Source: Streptomyces sp. DH41 (GTDB lineage Bacteria; Actinomycetota; Actinomycetes; Streptomycetales; Streptomycetaceae). Taken from it: a stretch of 64,000 bases of DNA. The notes under the pieces were generated by a model. It saw only the letters and a list, made by a program, of their open reading frames with translations. It had not been told where the DNA came from and did no database searches. The position numbers and the translations under genes are program-made. Each line of letters begins with the position of its first letter. Position 1 is the stretch's first letter. Positions 17,029-24,954 of the stretch are shown in pieces. The DNA lies in contig NZ_JARVKY010000001.1 of assembly GCF_029813785.1 (NCBI RefSeq), positions 1 through 64,000 of the forward strand. Direction: 5' to 3'.

Positions 17029-17523
17029 TCACACCACCTGGTGCAGCCAGCGGACCGGGGCGCCCTCGCCGGCGTGCCGGAAGGTCTCCAGTTCGTCGTC
17101 CCAGGGCTTGCCGAGGAGCTTGGCGATGTCGGACTCCAGGTCGGTCTCGCCGCGCTGGGAGCGGACCAGGGCGGCGCGCAGCCTGTCCTCGGGGATCATG
17201 ATGTCGCCGTGGATGCCGGTGACGGCGTGGAAGATGCCCAGCTCGGGGGTGCAGCTGTAGCGCTCGCCCTCGGCGTTCGCCGACGGCTCCGCGGTGACCT
17301 CGAAGCGCAGCAACTGCCAGCCGCGCAGCGCGGAGGCGAGCTTGGAGGCGATGCCGGCCTGGCCCTTCCAGGAGAACTCCGAGCGCCAGGTGCCGGGCGC
17401 GGCGGGTTGCCGGCTCCAGTCCAGGCTGACGCGCGTGCCGAGCACGCCGGCGATGGCCCACTCGACGTGCGGGCAGAGCGCGCGCGGCGCGGAGTGCACG
17501 TACAGAACTCCACGTGTCGTCAC
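17029..17523 (-). CDS. DUF3145 family protein
   Basis: A 164-residue protein from the GTG at 17523, VTTRGVLYVHSAPRALCPHVEWA, with GGAGG five bases upstream. The sequence (SEFSWKGQAGIASKLASALRGW; FHAVTGIHGDIMIPEDRLR; KPWDDELETFRHAGEG) matches the actinobacterial DUF3145 family, usually about 165 residues and commonly found beside the fab genes. Its biochemical role is unknown. The frame continues upstream to 17664, but those residues look non-coding. Confidence 0.87.
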   Translation of the reverse strand: MTTRGVLYVHSAPRALCPHVEWAIAGVLGTRVSLDWSRQPAAPGTWRSEFSWKGQAGIASKLASALRGWQLLRFEVTAEPSANAEGERYSCTPELGIFHAVTGIHGDIMIPEDRLRAALVRSQRGETDLESDIAKLLGKPWDDELETFRHAGEGAPVRWLHQVV

Positions 17524-17779
17524 CGGAACCTCCGGGCTGAGCGGGACATCTCGGAACGGGCGGAACGGCCGTGACGGGCGGACCACGTTGATGGCGAGGC
17601 TACCGTGCGACAGGGCAAGGAGTGTGACGTACCGTCGGTCCCGCTGCCGACAAACCTCCGCCATTCACCCGGCAGGACGCTTGTGCGGGTGTGAGCCGTC
17701 GCATCGCCGCCCTCGGGAACCCTCGCGCGGTGTCATGGGTTGAGGACGTTGGAGGCACGAGGCGAGGGGTGGTACCGGT

Positions 17780-18700
17780 ATGCGGCAGGGGACGGACCAG
17801 GGGACGCGGAGCGGCCGACGCCGTGCGCGTGCCGCGCTCGCCGTCCTGACCGCCGCCGTCCTGGGCCTGACCGGCTGCGATGCCGTGGGCGGCGACTCCC
17901 CCGCCCCGTCCGACGCCGCCTCCAAGCGTCCGAAGTCCGCCCCGGTCTGGGACACGAGCCCGCAGTCCGTCGCCGCAGTGGGCGATTCCATCACCCGCGG
18001 CTTCGACGCCTGCGCGGTCCTGTCGGACTGCCCCGAGGTCTCGTGGGCGACCGGCAGCAGTACCGACGTCGACAGTCTCGCCGTACGGCTGCTGGGGAAG
18101 GCGGACGCGGCCGAGCGGAGCTGGAACTACGCGGTCACCGGGGCCCGGATGGCCGATCTGACCGGGCAGGTCACCCGGGCGGCGGCGCACAGGCCCGAGC
18201 TGGTCGCGGTGATGGTGGGGGCGAACGACGCGTGCCGGGCGACGACCTCGGCGATGACGTCGGTGGCCGACTTCCGGATTCAGTTCGAGGAGGCGATGGG
18301 CACCCTGCGCAGGGAACTGCCCAAGGCGCAGGTGTACGTGGCGAGCATCCCGGACCTGAAGCGGCTGTGGTCCCAGGGGCGCACCAACCCGCTGGGCAGG
18401 CAGGTGTGGAAGCTGGGCATCTGCCCGTCGATGCTGGGGGACGCGGACTCCCTGGACTCGGCGGCGACGCTGCGGCGGAACACGGTGCGGGAGCGGGTGG
18501 AGGACTACAACGAGGTCCTGCGGGAGGTCTGCGCGAAGGACCGGCGGTGCCGCACCGACGGCGGCGCGGTGCACGAGTTCCGGTTCGGCACCGGTCAGTT
18601 GAGCCGCTGGGACTGGTTCCACCCGAGCGTGGACGGCCAGGCCCGGCTGGCCGAGATCGCGTACGCCGCCGTCACCGCGAGGCGTCCTGACGCGTCCTGA
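17780..18700 (+). CDS. SGNH/GDSL-type hydrolase lipoprotein
   Basis: A 306-residue lipoprotein. A twin-Arg-rich signal (RSGRRRARAALAVLTAAVLGLTGC) ends at lipobox Cys33. The SGNH blocks are visible: GDSIT (Ser70), VTGARMADLT, GANDA (Asn) and the C-terminal DWFHPS (Asp and His). SGNH enzymes are esterases or lipases; this one would act at the outer face of the membrane. Four or more cysteines after the lipobox (CAVLSDC, CRATT, CPS, CAKDRRC) suggest disulphides. Substrate unknown. Confidence 0.85.
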   Translation: MRQGTDQGTRSGRRRARAALAVLTAAVLGLTGCDAVGGDSPAPSDAASKRPKSAPVWDTSPQSVAAVGDSITRGFDACAVLSDCPEVSWATGSSTDVDSLAVRLLGKADAAERSWNYAVTGARMADLTGQVTRAAAHRPELVAVMVGANDACRATTSAMTSVADFRIQFEEAMGTLRRELPKAQVYVASIPDLKRLWSQGRTNPLGRQVWKLGICPSMLGDADSLDSAATLRRNTVRERVEDYNEVLREVCAKDRRCRTDGGAVHEFRFGTGQLSRWDWFHPSVDGQARLAEIAYAAVTARRPDAS

Positions 18701-18752
18701 CGTGGCATGACCCGGCCTGACCTGGGCGGGACGGTGTCCTAGAGTTCCGCAC

Positions 18753-19742
18753 ATGAACGAACTCTTCGGCACACTTTCCGACGGCACCCCCGTTCACCGC
18801 TGGACCCTGGAGCGGGGCGGCGTACGGGTGCGGGTGCTGTCGTACGGCGGGATCGTGCAGTCGGCCGAGGTCCCGGACCGGGACGGCGACACCGCCGACG
18901 TGGTGCTGGGGTTCGCCGACCTGGACGGCTATGTGGCGCACCCGGAGCCCTACTTCGGCGCGCTCGTCGGGCGCTACGCCAACCGGATCGCGGGCGGCCG
19001 TTTCCTGCTGGACGGGCGGACCTACTCGCTGGCGCTCAACAATGGGCCGAACTCGCTGCACGGCGGCGAGCGCGGCTTCGACAAGCGTGTGTGGGACGCG
19101 GCGCCCGTCGGGGACGCGGCGCGGCACGGTGTCCGGCTGAGCCGGGTCAGTCCGCACGGCGAGGAGGGCTTCCCGGGCCGGCTGGAGATGTCGGCGACGT
19201 ACACGCTGGAGGAGTCGGGCGCGCTGCGGATCGTGTACGAGGCGGTCACGGACGCGCCGACCGTCCTGAACCCGACGAACCACAGCTACTTCAATCTGGG
19301 CGGGGCGGGCTCCGGGCACGCGGGCGGGCACGAGCTGCGGCTGGCCGCCTCCCGGATCACGCCGGTCGACGCCGACCTGATCCCGGCGGGTGGCCCGCGG
19401 GACGTGGCGGACACGCGCTTCGACTTCCGGCGGGCGCGGAAGGTCGGCGCGGGCTACGACCACAACTTCGTCCTGGACAAGGGCGTGACCGGCACCGCCG
19501 AGGAGGTCGCCGAGCTGTACGACCCGGCGTCGGGGCGCGTGCTGACGGTGGCGACGACCGAACCCGGCCTCCAGCTGTACACCGCCGACCACCTGGGCGA
19601 GCCCTTCGCGCCCGGTGACGGCATCGCGCTGGAGACGCAGCACTTCCCCGACTCCCCGAACCGGCCGGAGTTCCCGAGCACGGTGCTGCGGCCGGGCGAG
19701 GCGTTCCGCTCGGAGACGGTGTACGGCTTCTCGGTGCGGTAG
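18753..19742 (+). CDS. galM: Aldose 1-epimerase (galactose mutarotase), cytosolic
   Basis: A 329-residue mutarotase that interconverts alpha and beta anomers of galactose, glucose or arabinose. Catalytic His177 lies in NPTNHSYFNLGG, the substrate His103 in SLHGGERGFD, and the catalytic Glu in LETQHFPDSPNRPEFPS near the C-terminus. There is no signal peptide, unlike the second mutarotase at 35005. TAGAGT (18740-18745) lies seven bases before the ATG, so the mRNA is probably leaderless. Confidence 0.92.
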   Translation: MNELFGTLSDGTPVHRWTLERGGVRVRVLSYGGIVQSAEVPDRDGDTADVVLGFADLDGYVAHPEPYFGALVGRYANRIAGGRFLLDGRTYSLALNNGPNSLHGGERGFDKRVWDAAPVGDAARHGVRLSRVSPHGEEGFPGRLEMSATYTLEESGALRIVYEAVTDAPTVLNPTNHSYFNLGGAGSGHAGGHELRLAASRITPVDADLIPAGGPRDVADTRFDFRRARKVGAGYDHNFVLDKGVTGTAEEVAELYDPASGRVLTVATTEPGLQLYTADHLGEPFAPGDGIALETQHFPDSPNRPEFPSTVLRPGEAFRSETVYGFSVR

Positions 19743-20047
19743 TGAGCGGCGGCGGGTGCCGCGCCCACCGGCTCGGCCCCGGCCCGGCCGTCAGGTCCCG
19801 GACCGGGGCTGTTCGCGAGGGCGCACCCGCGCGGGCGTCCCGGAGTCAGACGTTAATCGTCGCGGTGATCCGGCAGCCCGCGATCGGGCGTCCGGTCATG
19901 AGTTCGTACGAACCCTTCACACACGCCCACGTCGGAGGCGGCCGTGGCACCTTCTCGGAAAATCGCCGCGTCCTGACATAGCCGCCGGGTCCTCCCGCCG
20001 TCTGAGAGGTGTAACCAGGCACCGATCGACGGATCACCGGAGGACCC
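19743..20047. other. 305-bp intergenic region with a perfect palindrome
   Basis: No credible gene was seen. At 19902-19913 there is a perfect 12-bp palindrome GTTCGTACGAAC, an AT-richer spot in a GC-rich region and a likely operator of unknown owner. GGAGGACCC just before 20048 is the ribosome site of the next gene. Confidence 0.6.
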
Positions 20048-20677
20048 ATGAGAACGAAGCGGCTTGTTCTGACCGCAATCGCGGCCATCGCCGTGGCCGG
20101 CGCGGGCGGCACGGCAATCGCCGTGAACGGCGCCACCCAGCCCACAGCGGCCTCGACCACGGCCACGGCCGCAGTCGAGGCGCGCGAGGCGCTGCCCGCG
20201 CGGGCACCCGCCCGCGCCTCCTCCGCCGACACCGACGGGCCGCGCGTCGTGCGGCCCTACCAGCCGGTGGAGATCGGCCAGGGCGCGAAGATGGGCCTGC
20301 TGCCGGAGGGCCGGCAGAACTACGTGGTGGCCTGGGACGACTACGCCGAGTCCGTCGAGCAGTCCAAGGGGAACGCCGGCGACAGCATCCGTCCCAACAG
20401 CCTCAGCGGCGGGCTGCACACCGAAGGGGACGACGCCCTCTACACGGGCGCCTTCCGCACGGACACGGTGCCGTCGCGCATCACCCTGCGCGTCGACGGA
20501 GCCGCCGAGGTGGAGGCGGGCATGCTGCGCCTGCCCGGTGAACCGGGCTGGGGCACGTACTACCACGACGCCGCGGGCGACGGCGCACCGCGGGAGTCCG
20601 TCGTCGTCACCGCGTACGGGCCGGGCGGCTCGGTACTCGCCGACCTGACCTTCCGGCCCTTCCCCGCGGGCCGCTGA
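20048..20677 (+). CDS. Secreted protein paralogous to the sensor domain at 21314
   Basis: A 209-residue secreted protein. The signal peptide is MRTKRLVLTAIAAIAVAGAGGTAIA with likely cleavage near residue 26. After an Ala/Thr-rich linker, residues about 63-205 (VVRPYQPVEIGQGAKMGLLP, RQNYVV, SVEQSKG, ITLRVDGAAEVEAGMLRLPG, GWGTYYHDA) align segment by segment with the extracellular part of the membrane protein encoded two genes downstream. Not a family I can name. The pairing with an ECF sigma module suggests a ligand, decoy or product of that signalling system (inference). Confidence 0.7.
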   Translation: MRTKRLVLTAIAAIAVAGAGGTAIAVNGATQPTAASTTATAAVEAREALPARAPARASSADTDGPRVVRPYQPVEIGQGAKMGLLPEGRQNYVVAWDDYAESVEQSKGNAGDSIRPNSLSGGLHTEGDDALYTGAFRTDTVPSRITLRVDGAAEVEAGMLRLPGEPGWGTYYHDAAGDGAPRESVVVTAYGPGGSVLADLTFRPFPAGR

Positions 20678-20777
20678 CGAACCGGCCGCCCGCACAGGGG
20701 TGAGGCCCGCCGACGTGCCGGTCGGGGGACAGCACGGCGGCGGGCCCGTAACCGCCGACGGCGACACGAGGACTCGA

Positions 20778-21317
20778 TTGAAGACGAGCACGGAGGCGGA
20801 CTTCCAGGCGTTCGCGGTCAGCCGCTGGCCCAGAATGCTGCGGTCCGCCCGCCTCCTGACAGGACACCACCACGACGCGGAGGACCTGGTACAGGCCGCC
20901 CTGGCGAAGGCGTACGTGAAGTGGGAGCGCATCCAGCGCACCGACGACCCCGACTCCTATGTGTGGCGCATCATGATCAACGCGAATGTGGACCGGCTCC
21001 GCCGTGCCAAGGTCGGCGAGTGGCTGACCAACCGCTTCCCGGAACGGACCGCCCCCGGCCACGACGACGCCGTCGCCGAACGCAGCGCGGTGCTCGACGC
21101 GCTCGCCCGGCTGTCGGCGAAGCAGCGCACCGTCGTCGTGCTGCGCTACCTGGAGGACCGCAGCGAGACGGAGGTGGCCCAGCTGCTCGGCACCGGCGTC
21201 GGGACGGTGCGCAGCCATACCGCTCGCGCACTGCGCAGACTACGGGAGCAGTCGGTCGTGCCCGGACCGGACGCACTCGCCACGCATCGCAGGACGAAGG
21301 GGGACCGGCAGCCGTGA
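20778..21317 (+). CDS. ECF sigma factor, SigE-family (actinobacterial TIGR02983 type)
   Basis: A 179-residue ECF sigma factor. Region 2 is FAVSRWPRMLRSARLLTGHHHDAEDLVQAALAKAYVKWERI with VWRIMINANVDRLRR; region 4 is LSAKQRTVVVLRYLEDRSETEVAQLLGTGVGTVRSHTARALRRL. The TTG at 20778 has GAGGA five bases upstream and gives the usual compact N-terminus (MKTSTEADFQAF); the frame extends to a GTG at 20700 but those residues look non-coding. The stop overlaps the GTG of the membrane protein, so the two are coupled, as in sigma/anti-sigma pairs. Confidence 0.9.
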   Translation: MKTSTEADFQAFAVSRWPRMLRSARLLTGHHHDAEDLVQAALAKAYVKWERIQRTDDPDSYVWRIMINANVDRLRRAKVGEWLTNRFPERTAPGHDDAVAERSAVLDALARLSAKQRTVVVLRYLEDRSETEVAQLLGTGVGTVRSHTARALRRLREQSVVPGPDALATHRRTKGDRQP

Positions 21318-22030
21318 ACGACGACCAGGAACGGCTCGGTGAGCTGCTCCGCGAGGAGGCGGACAGGTTCCCCCTCGGCCCGGCCCCCATCGACGACGTA
21401 CTGCGCAGGGGCCGTCGCAGCGCGCGCCACCGCCGCAGGGCCGCCGCGGCCGCCGTGGCCGCCGGGTCCGCCTCGGTCGCCGTGGTCGCCGCGCTGCTGG
21501 CACTGGGCCCGATCACCCCGACCGAACCGGACCCGGCCACCCCCGCCCCACCGGCTACGGCGCCACCCCGCCCCACGCCGTCTCAGGAGCAGCGGGCCCC
21601 GCGGACCGTGCGGCCCTACCAGTCCGTGGACATCGGGCACGGACTCAGCATGGCCCTGCTGCCCGACGGCCGACAGAACTACGTCGTGGGCCCCGGCGAC
21701 ATCAGCGGGTCGGTCGAACAGGCGAAGAACGACGTCGGTGCCAACATCCGGCCCGGCACCCTCAGTTCCGGCAAGAACGTCGACGACGCGTACGTCCTCT
21801 ACCACGGAGCGTTCCGCATGGCCGCCCCGCCGGCCAGGATCACCGTCGGCCCCGGCTCCGGGCCGCGCCGCACCGCCGCCGTGCTGCGCCTGCCGGACGG
21901 TCCGGGCTGGGGGGCGTACTACGCGTTCGGGGAGGTCGCGACGGCGGACGCGGGCTTCACGGTCACGGCGTACGACGAGAACGGCGACGTGCTGTTCGAG
22001 CAGCACCACCAGTCCGTCACCGCACCATGA
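21314..22030 (+). CDS. Membrane partner (probable anti-sigma) of the ECF sigma factor
   Basis: A 238-residue single-pass protein, start GTG overlapping the sigma stop. Residues 1-42 are cytoplasmic and charged (NDDQERLGELLREEADRFPLGPAP), 43-66 form a transmembrane helix, 70-95 are Pro/Thr-rich, and 96-238 form an extracellular domain (TVRPYQSVDIGHGLSMALLPDGRQNYVV). No zinc-binding HxxxCxxC motif is visible, so it is not a ZAS anti-sigma; the assignment rests on position, coupling and topology. The outer domain is a paralogue of the secreted protein at 20048. Confidence 0.7.
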   Translation: MNDDQERLGELLREEADRFPLGPAPIDDVLRRGRRSARHRRRAAAAAVAAGSASVAVVAALLALGPITPTEPDPATPAPPATAPPRPTPSQEQRAPRTVRPYQSVDIGHGLSMALLPDGRQNYVVGPGDISGSVEQAKNDVGANIRPGTLSSGKNVDDAYVLYHGAFRMAAPPARITVGPGSGPRRTAAVLRLPDGPGWGAYYAFGEVATADAGFTVTAYDENGDVLFEQHHQSVTAP

Positions 22031-22145
22031 GGCCCGCCCGCCGGGAACAGTCCCGGATCCCCGCCGTAGCGCGCGTCCCTCCCGGCACGGGATACTGCCG
22101 CCGTCCAACAGCGCACCCCACTGCGACGGAAGGACCTGGACTCCC

Positions 22146-23555
22146 TTGACACACACACGCGTTCGGATCGGCGTACTCGGGCTGGCCCTGGTGGCGGGGC
22201 TCGCGGTCCCGGTGACGGCCACCGCGGCCCCACCGGCCACCGCACCCACCCCCGCCCCCGCACCGGCACCGGCACCCGTATCCGCGCCGACCGTCGAGGA
22301 GCGGCGGCTCGACGGGGACGTGCCCCAGGAGATCCTGCGGCGCTCCGGATTCGCCACGGTGGCGCCGGTGTTCGCCCGCGGGCTCGGACGGGCGGACTCC
22401 TACCGCGAGGCTCGCCGCGTCGTCGCGCGGGAGGGCTCCGCGCTGTGGCGGCGGGCCGTGGACCGGGTGCAGGGGCGCGGGCCGGCCCGCGGAGACCTCA
22501 GCCGGGACGACGACCGGCCGCTGTACTGGGCGCGGCTCGGGATGACCCGTGAACTGCGCACCTGGGAGCCGGGCTTCCGGCTGACGGAGCGGCAGCGCGC
22601 CGCGCTGCTGGGGGAACTGGAGCGCACCTCACGCGGCCAGAGCGACATCCGTCTCCCCCACGGCGGGGACGGCCGGCGCGGCAAGGGCGTGAAGCGGGTC
22701 CTGCTCACCGGCTTCGACCCCTTCACCCTGGACCGGGACATCCGGATCTCCAACCCGTCCGGCGCCGCCGCGCTCGCCCTGGACGGCACGGTGATCGACA
22801 CACCGGAGGGGCCCGCCCGGGTGGAGACGGCCGTGTTCCCAGTGCGCTGGCGGGACTTCGGGGAAGGCGCGGTCGAGCGGGCGCTGCGGGCGCATCTGCC
22901 GAGGGTGGACCTGTTCACGACCGTGAGCCAGGGCCGGGTCGGGCGGTTCGACGTGGAGCGGACCAACGGGGCCTGGCGGGGCGGCTTCCCCGACAACGAG
23001 AACGCCTCCCGTACGGAGACGGTCCCGGTCGCCGACCCGGCCTCGCAGCCGCAGTGGACGACGACCACACTGCCGTACGAGGCGATGACGGCCGCGGACA
23101 CCGGGCGCTTCCCCGTGTACGACAACACGAGCGTGACCGAGATCCCGGCGGGAGGCACCGAGGCGGTCGTTCGGCCGGACGGGCCCACGCCCGGTTCGAC
23201 GGCTCGCGCGGGCGGCGGCGGGGACTACCTGTCCAACGAGATCGCCTACCGGGCGACCCTGCTGCGCGACCGGCTCGGGCTGCACGGCTCGCTGCCGGGC
23301 GGGCACGTCCACACGCCGGTGCTGCGGTTCGGGGACGGGAACACCGCTCCGGCGGCCGGGGCGGTCACCGATCCCGCGTTCGTGCGGAACCGGCTGGACA
23401 TCGTGGCGCAGGTGCGGGCGATCGTGGCCGTGGCGGTCAGTGCCTCGGGGCCGGACCGGTCGGACCGGTCGGATGGGTCGGACCGGTCGGATGGGTCGGA
23501 CCGGTCGGATGGGTCGGATGGGTCGGATCGAACGGGCCGGGCGGACGGGAGCTGA
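22146..23555 (+). CDS. Secreted pyroglutamyl-peptidase-I-like protein
   Basis: A 469-residue secreted protein from the TTG at 22146 (GGAAGGA 11 bases upstream), with signal peptide 1-27. Residues about 183-400 resemble C15 pyroglutamyl peptidase: VLLTGFDPF, GRFDVERTN (expected Glu271) and HVHTPVLRF (His). The expected Cys in the AG-Y-LCN motif is Ser363 here (GGGDYLSNEIAYRATLL), so classic thiol catalysis is unlikely. Length is about twice that of bacterial Pcp, with an extra N-terminal domain. The last 30 residues are (Asp-Arg/Gly-Ser)n encoded by a 9-bp repeat shared with the opposite gene. Confidence 0.72.
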   Translation: MTHTRVRIGVLGLALVAGLAVPVTATAAPPATAPTPAPAPAPAPVSAPTVEERRLDGDVPQEILRRSGFATVAPVFARGLGRADSYREARRVVAREGSALWRRAVDRVQGRGPARGDLSRDDDRPLYWARLGMTRELRTWEPGFRLTERQRAALLGELERTSRGQSDIRLPHGGDGRRGKGVKRVLLTGFDPFTLDRDIRISNPSGAAALALDGTVIDTPEGPARVETAVFPVRWRDFGEGAVERALRAHLPRVDLFTTVSQGRVGRFDVERTNGAWRGGFPDNENASRTETVPVADPASQPQWTTTTLPYEAMTAADTGRFPVYDNTSVTEIPAGGTEAVVRPDGPTPGSTARAGGGGDYLSNEIAYRATLLRDRLGLHGSLPGGHVHTPVLRFGDGNTAPAAGAVTDPAFVRNRLDIVAQVRAIVAVAVSASGPDRSDRSDGSDRSDGSDRSDGSDGSDRTGRADGS

Positions 23556-24351
23556 ACGCCGGGTCGGCGGGACCGCCGGCCGAGCGGTCGTCGTCGCCGT
23601 CGCGGGTCTCCTCGCCCAGCAGTTCCCGGGCGAGGAGGGTGGCGCCGGCGACCGCGCCCGGCATCAGGAACACGGCGACGAACGGCACCAGGAAGGAGAC
23701 GCCCAGGGGGGTACCGAAGCCCCAGACCAGCATCTTGCGGGAGCGCAGGAGCGCGAGGCGGTCGCGCAGTTCGACCCCGCGGCGCTGGAGGGCGACGGAG
23801 GCCAGTTCCTCGGTGAGGAAGAAGCCGGTGACGAAGAAGCCGACCACCGGGACGACCGTCTGGCCGACGACCGGGATGAAACCGAGGGCGAAGAGCAGTA
23901 CGCCCCAGACGGCGGCGCGGACGAGGATCCGGAGGCTGTCGCGGCCGGAGATCCACAGCTCGCGCATGAGCGGCAGGTCCGACTCGGGAGCGGTGCCGTC
24001 CGGGGAGACGTCGCGGTCCACCCGCTCGGAGAGGCTCTCGTAGAAGGGCTGGCCGACCAGCAGCGTGACCGCGGTGAAGGTGAGGACGGCCAGGAGCAGG
24101 GCGAGGGCGAACAGGACCGCGGTGAGCAAGCCCCGGAAGAGCCCGAGCCAGGGGCTCGACCAGTCGTCGGCGAAGGGGGTCGCCCAAGCGACGAAGTCCG
24201 TCCCCCACAGTGCCAGCGCGACCAGCGCGGCCGCGTACAGGACCAGTGTGATCAGACCCGGGACGAGCCCGAAGCCGTAGCTCTTGCCGTGCCGGGCCAC
24301 CCAGCGCTGGCCCTTCAGGAGATGGCCGAATCCCGCCCCAAGATCACGCAT
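23437..24351 (-). CDS. EI24/CysZ-type membrane protein
   Basis: A 304-residue membrane protein of the EI24 (CysZ-like) family, MRDLGAGFGHLLKGQRWVARHG. About five or six hydrophobic segments lie between residues 29 and 245, with the family QPFYESLSERVD and FIPVVGQTVVPVVGFFVTGFFLTEEL. Some relatives take up sulfate; the Streptomyces proteins are uncharacterised. The C-terminal tail (HPTHPTGPTHPTGPT) is low complexity and overlaps the 3' end of the convergent peptidase-like gene by 119 bases. The start is ATG at 24351. Confidence 0.82.
   Translation of the reverse strand: MRDLGAGFGHLLKGQRWVARHGKSYGFGLVPGLITLVLYAAALVALALWGTDFVAWATPFADDWSSPWLGLFRGLLTAVLFALALLLAVLTFTAVTLLVGQPFYESLSERVDRDVSPDGTAPESDLPLMRELWISGRDSLRILVRAAVWGVLLFALGFIPVVGQTVVPVVGFFVTGFFLTEELASVALQRRGVELRDRLALLRSRKMLVWGFGTPLGVSFLVPFVAVFLMPGAVAGATLLARELLGEETRDGDDDRSAGGPADPAFSSRPPGPFDPTHPTHPTGPTHPTGPTHPTGPTGPAPRH
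23452..23523. repeat. Eight tandem 9-bp units read in both strands
   Basis: Units CGGACCGGT and CGGATGGGT alternate in eight copies. Because 9 is a multiple of 3, the plus strand reads (Asp-Arg-Ser / Asp-Gly-Ser)n at the end of the peptidase-like protein while the minus strand reads (His-Pro-Thr / Gly-Pro-Thr)n at the end of the EI24 protein. Confidence 0.92.
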
Positions 24352-24420
24352 GGGCGGAACTCTACCGGGCGGGGCGGCGCCCGGTGCTCGAGCGCCGCCC
24401 CGTACGCGTCCGAGCGCCGG

Positions 24421-24840
24421 TCAGGCGAGCGTCACGGTGATGTTGCCGCGGGTCGCCTTCGAGTACGGGCAGACCTGGTGGGCCTTCTCCACCAGCGACC
24501 GCGCGGTGTCCGCGTCCACCGACGGGATCTCGGCGGAGATCTCGACGATGATGCCGAACCCGTCGTCGTTCTTGCCGATGCCGACCTTCGCGGTGACGGT
24601 CGAACCGGTGATGTCGGCGCCCTCCTGGCGGGCCACGACGCCGAGGGCGCCCTGGAAGCAGGCGCTGTACCCGGCGGCGAACAGCTGCTCCGGGTTGGTG
24701 CCGGCGCCGTTGCCGCCCATCTCCTTGGGCGGGTTCACGACCACGTCGATCTTGCCGTCATCGGTGGCGACCCGTCCGTCGCGGCCGTTCTCGGCGGTGG
24801 CGACGGCGGTGTAGAGGACCTCGGACTGCTGAATGGGCAT
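24421..24840 (-). CDS. ohr: Organic hydroperoxide resistance protein (Ohr/OsmC)
   Basis: A 139-residue thiol peroxidase that reduces organic hydroperoxides. The redox cysteines are Cys61 (GYSACFQGAL) and Cys124 (AHQVCPYSKATRGN), with the supporting Arg20 and Glu51 (NPEQLFAAGYSACF). The pattern is Ohr rather than OsmC. No ohrR-type regulator is adjacent; the nearest MarR gene (26095) is separated by the oxidoreductase. Confidence 0.92.
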   Translation of the reverse strand: MPIQQSEVLYTAVATAENGRDGRVATDDGKIDVVVNPPKEMGGNGAGTNPEQLFAAGYSACFQGALGVVARQEGADITGSTVTAKVGIGKNDDGFGIIVEISAEIPSVDADTARSLVEKAHQVCPYSKATRGNITVTLA

Positions 24841-24954
24841 GCGGTTGTCTTCCTCCTCGGTCCGCCGTGACTCGCGCCCACGACCACGACGGATTTCGGA
24901 AAGACGCTACCGCATGCCGGAAATCGAGTGAAGGGCGCTCTTTCCGCGCGGGGG

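Noticed and set aside
19902..19913. Palindrome considered as a LexA (SOS) box
   Set aside because: Actinobacterial SOS boxes have GAAC...GTTC order; here the arms are reversed (GTTC...GAAC).
23452..23523. Tandem repeats considered as a CRISPR-like array
   Set aside because: Units are 9 bp with no spacers, lie inside two reading frames and have no cas genes nearby.
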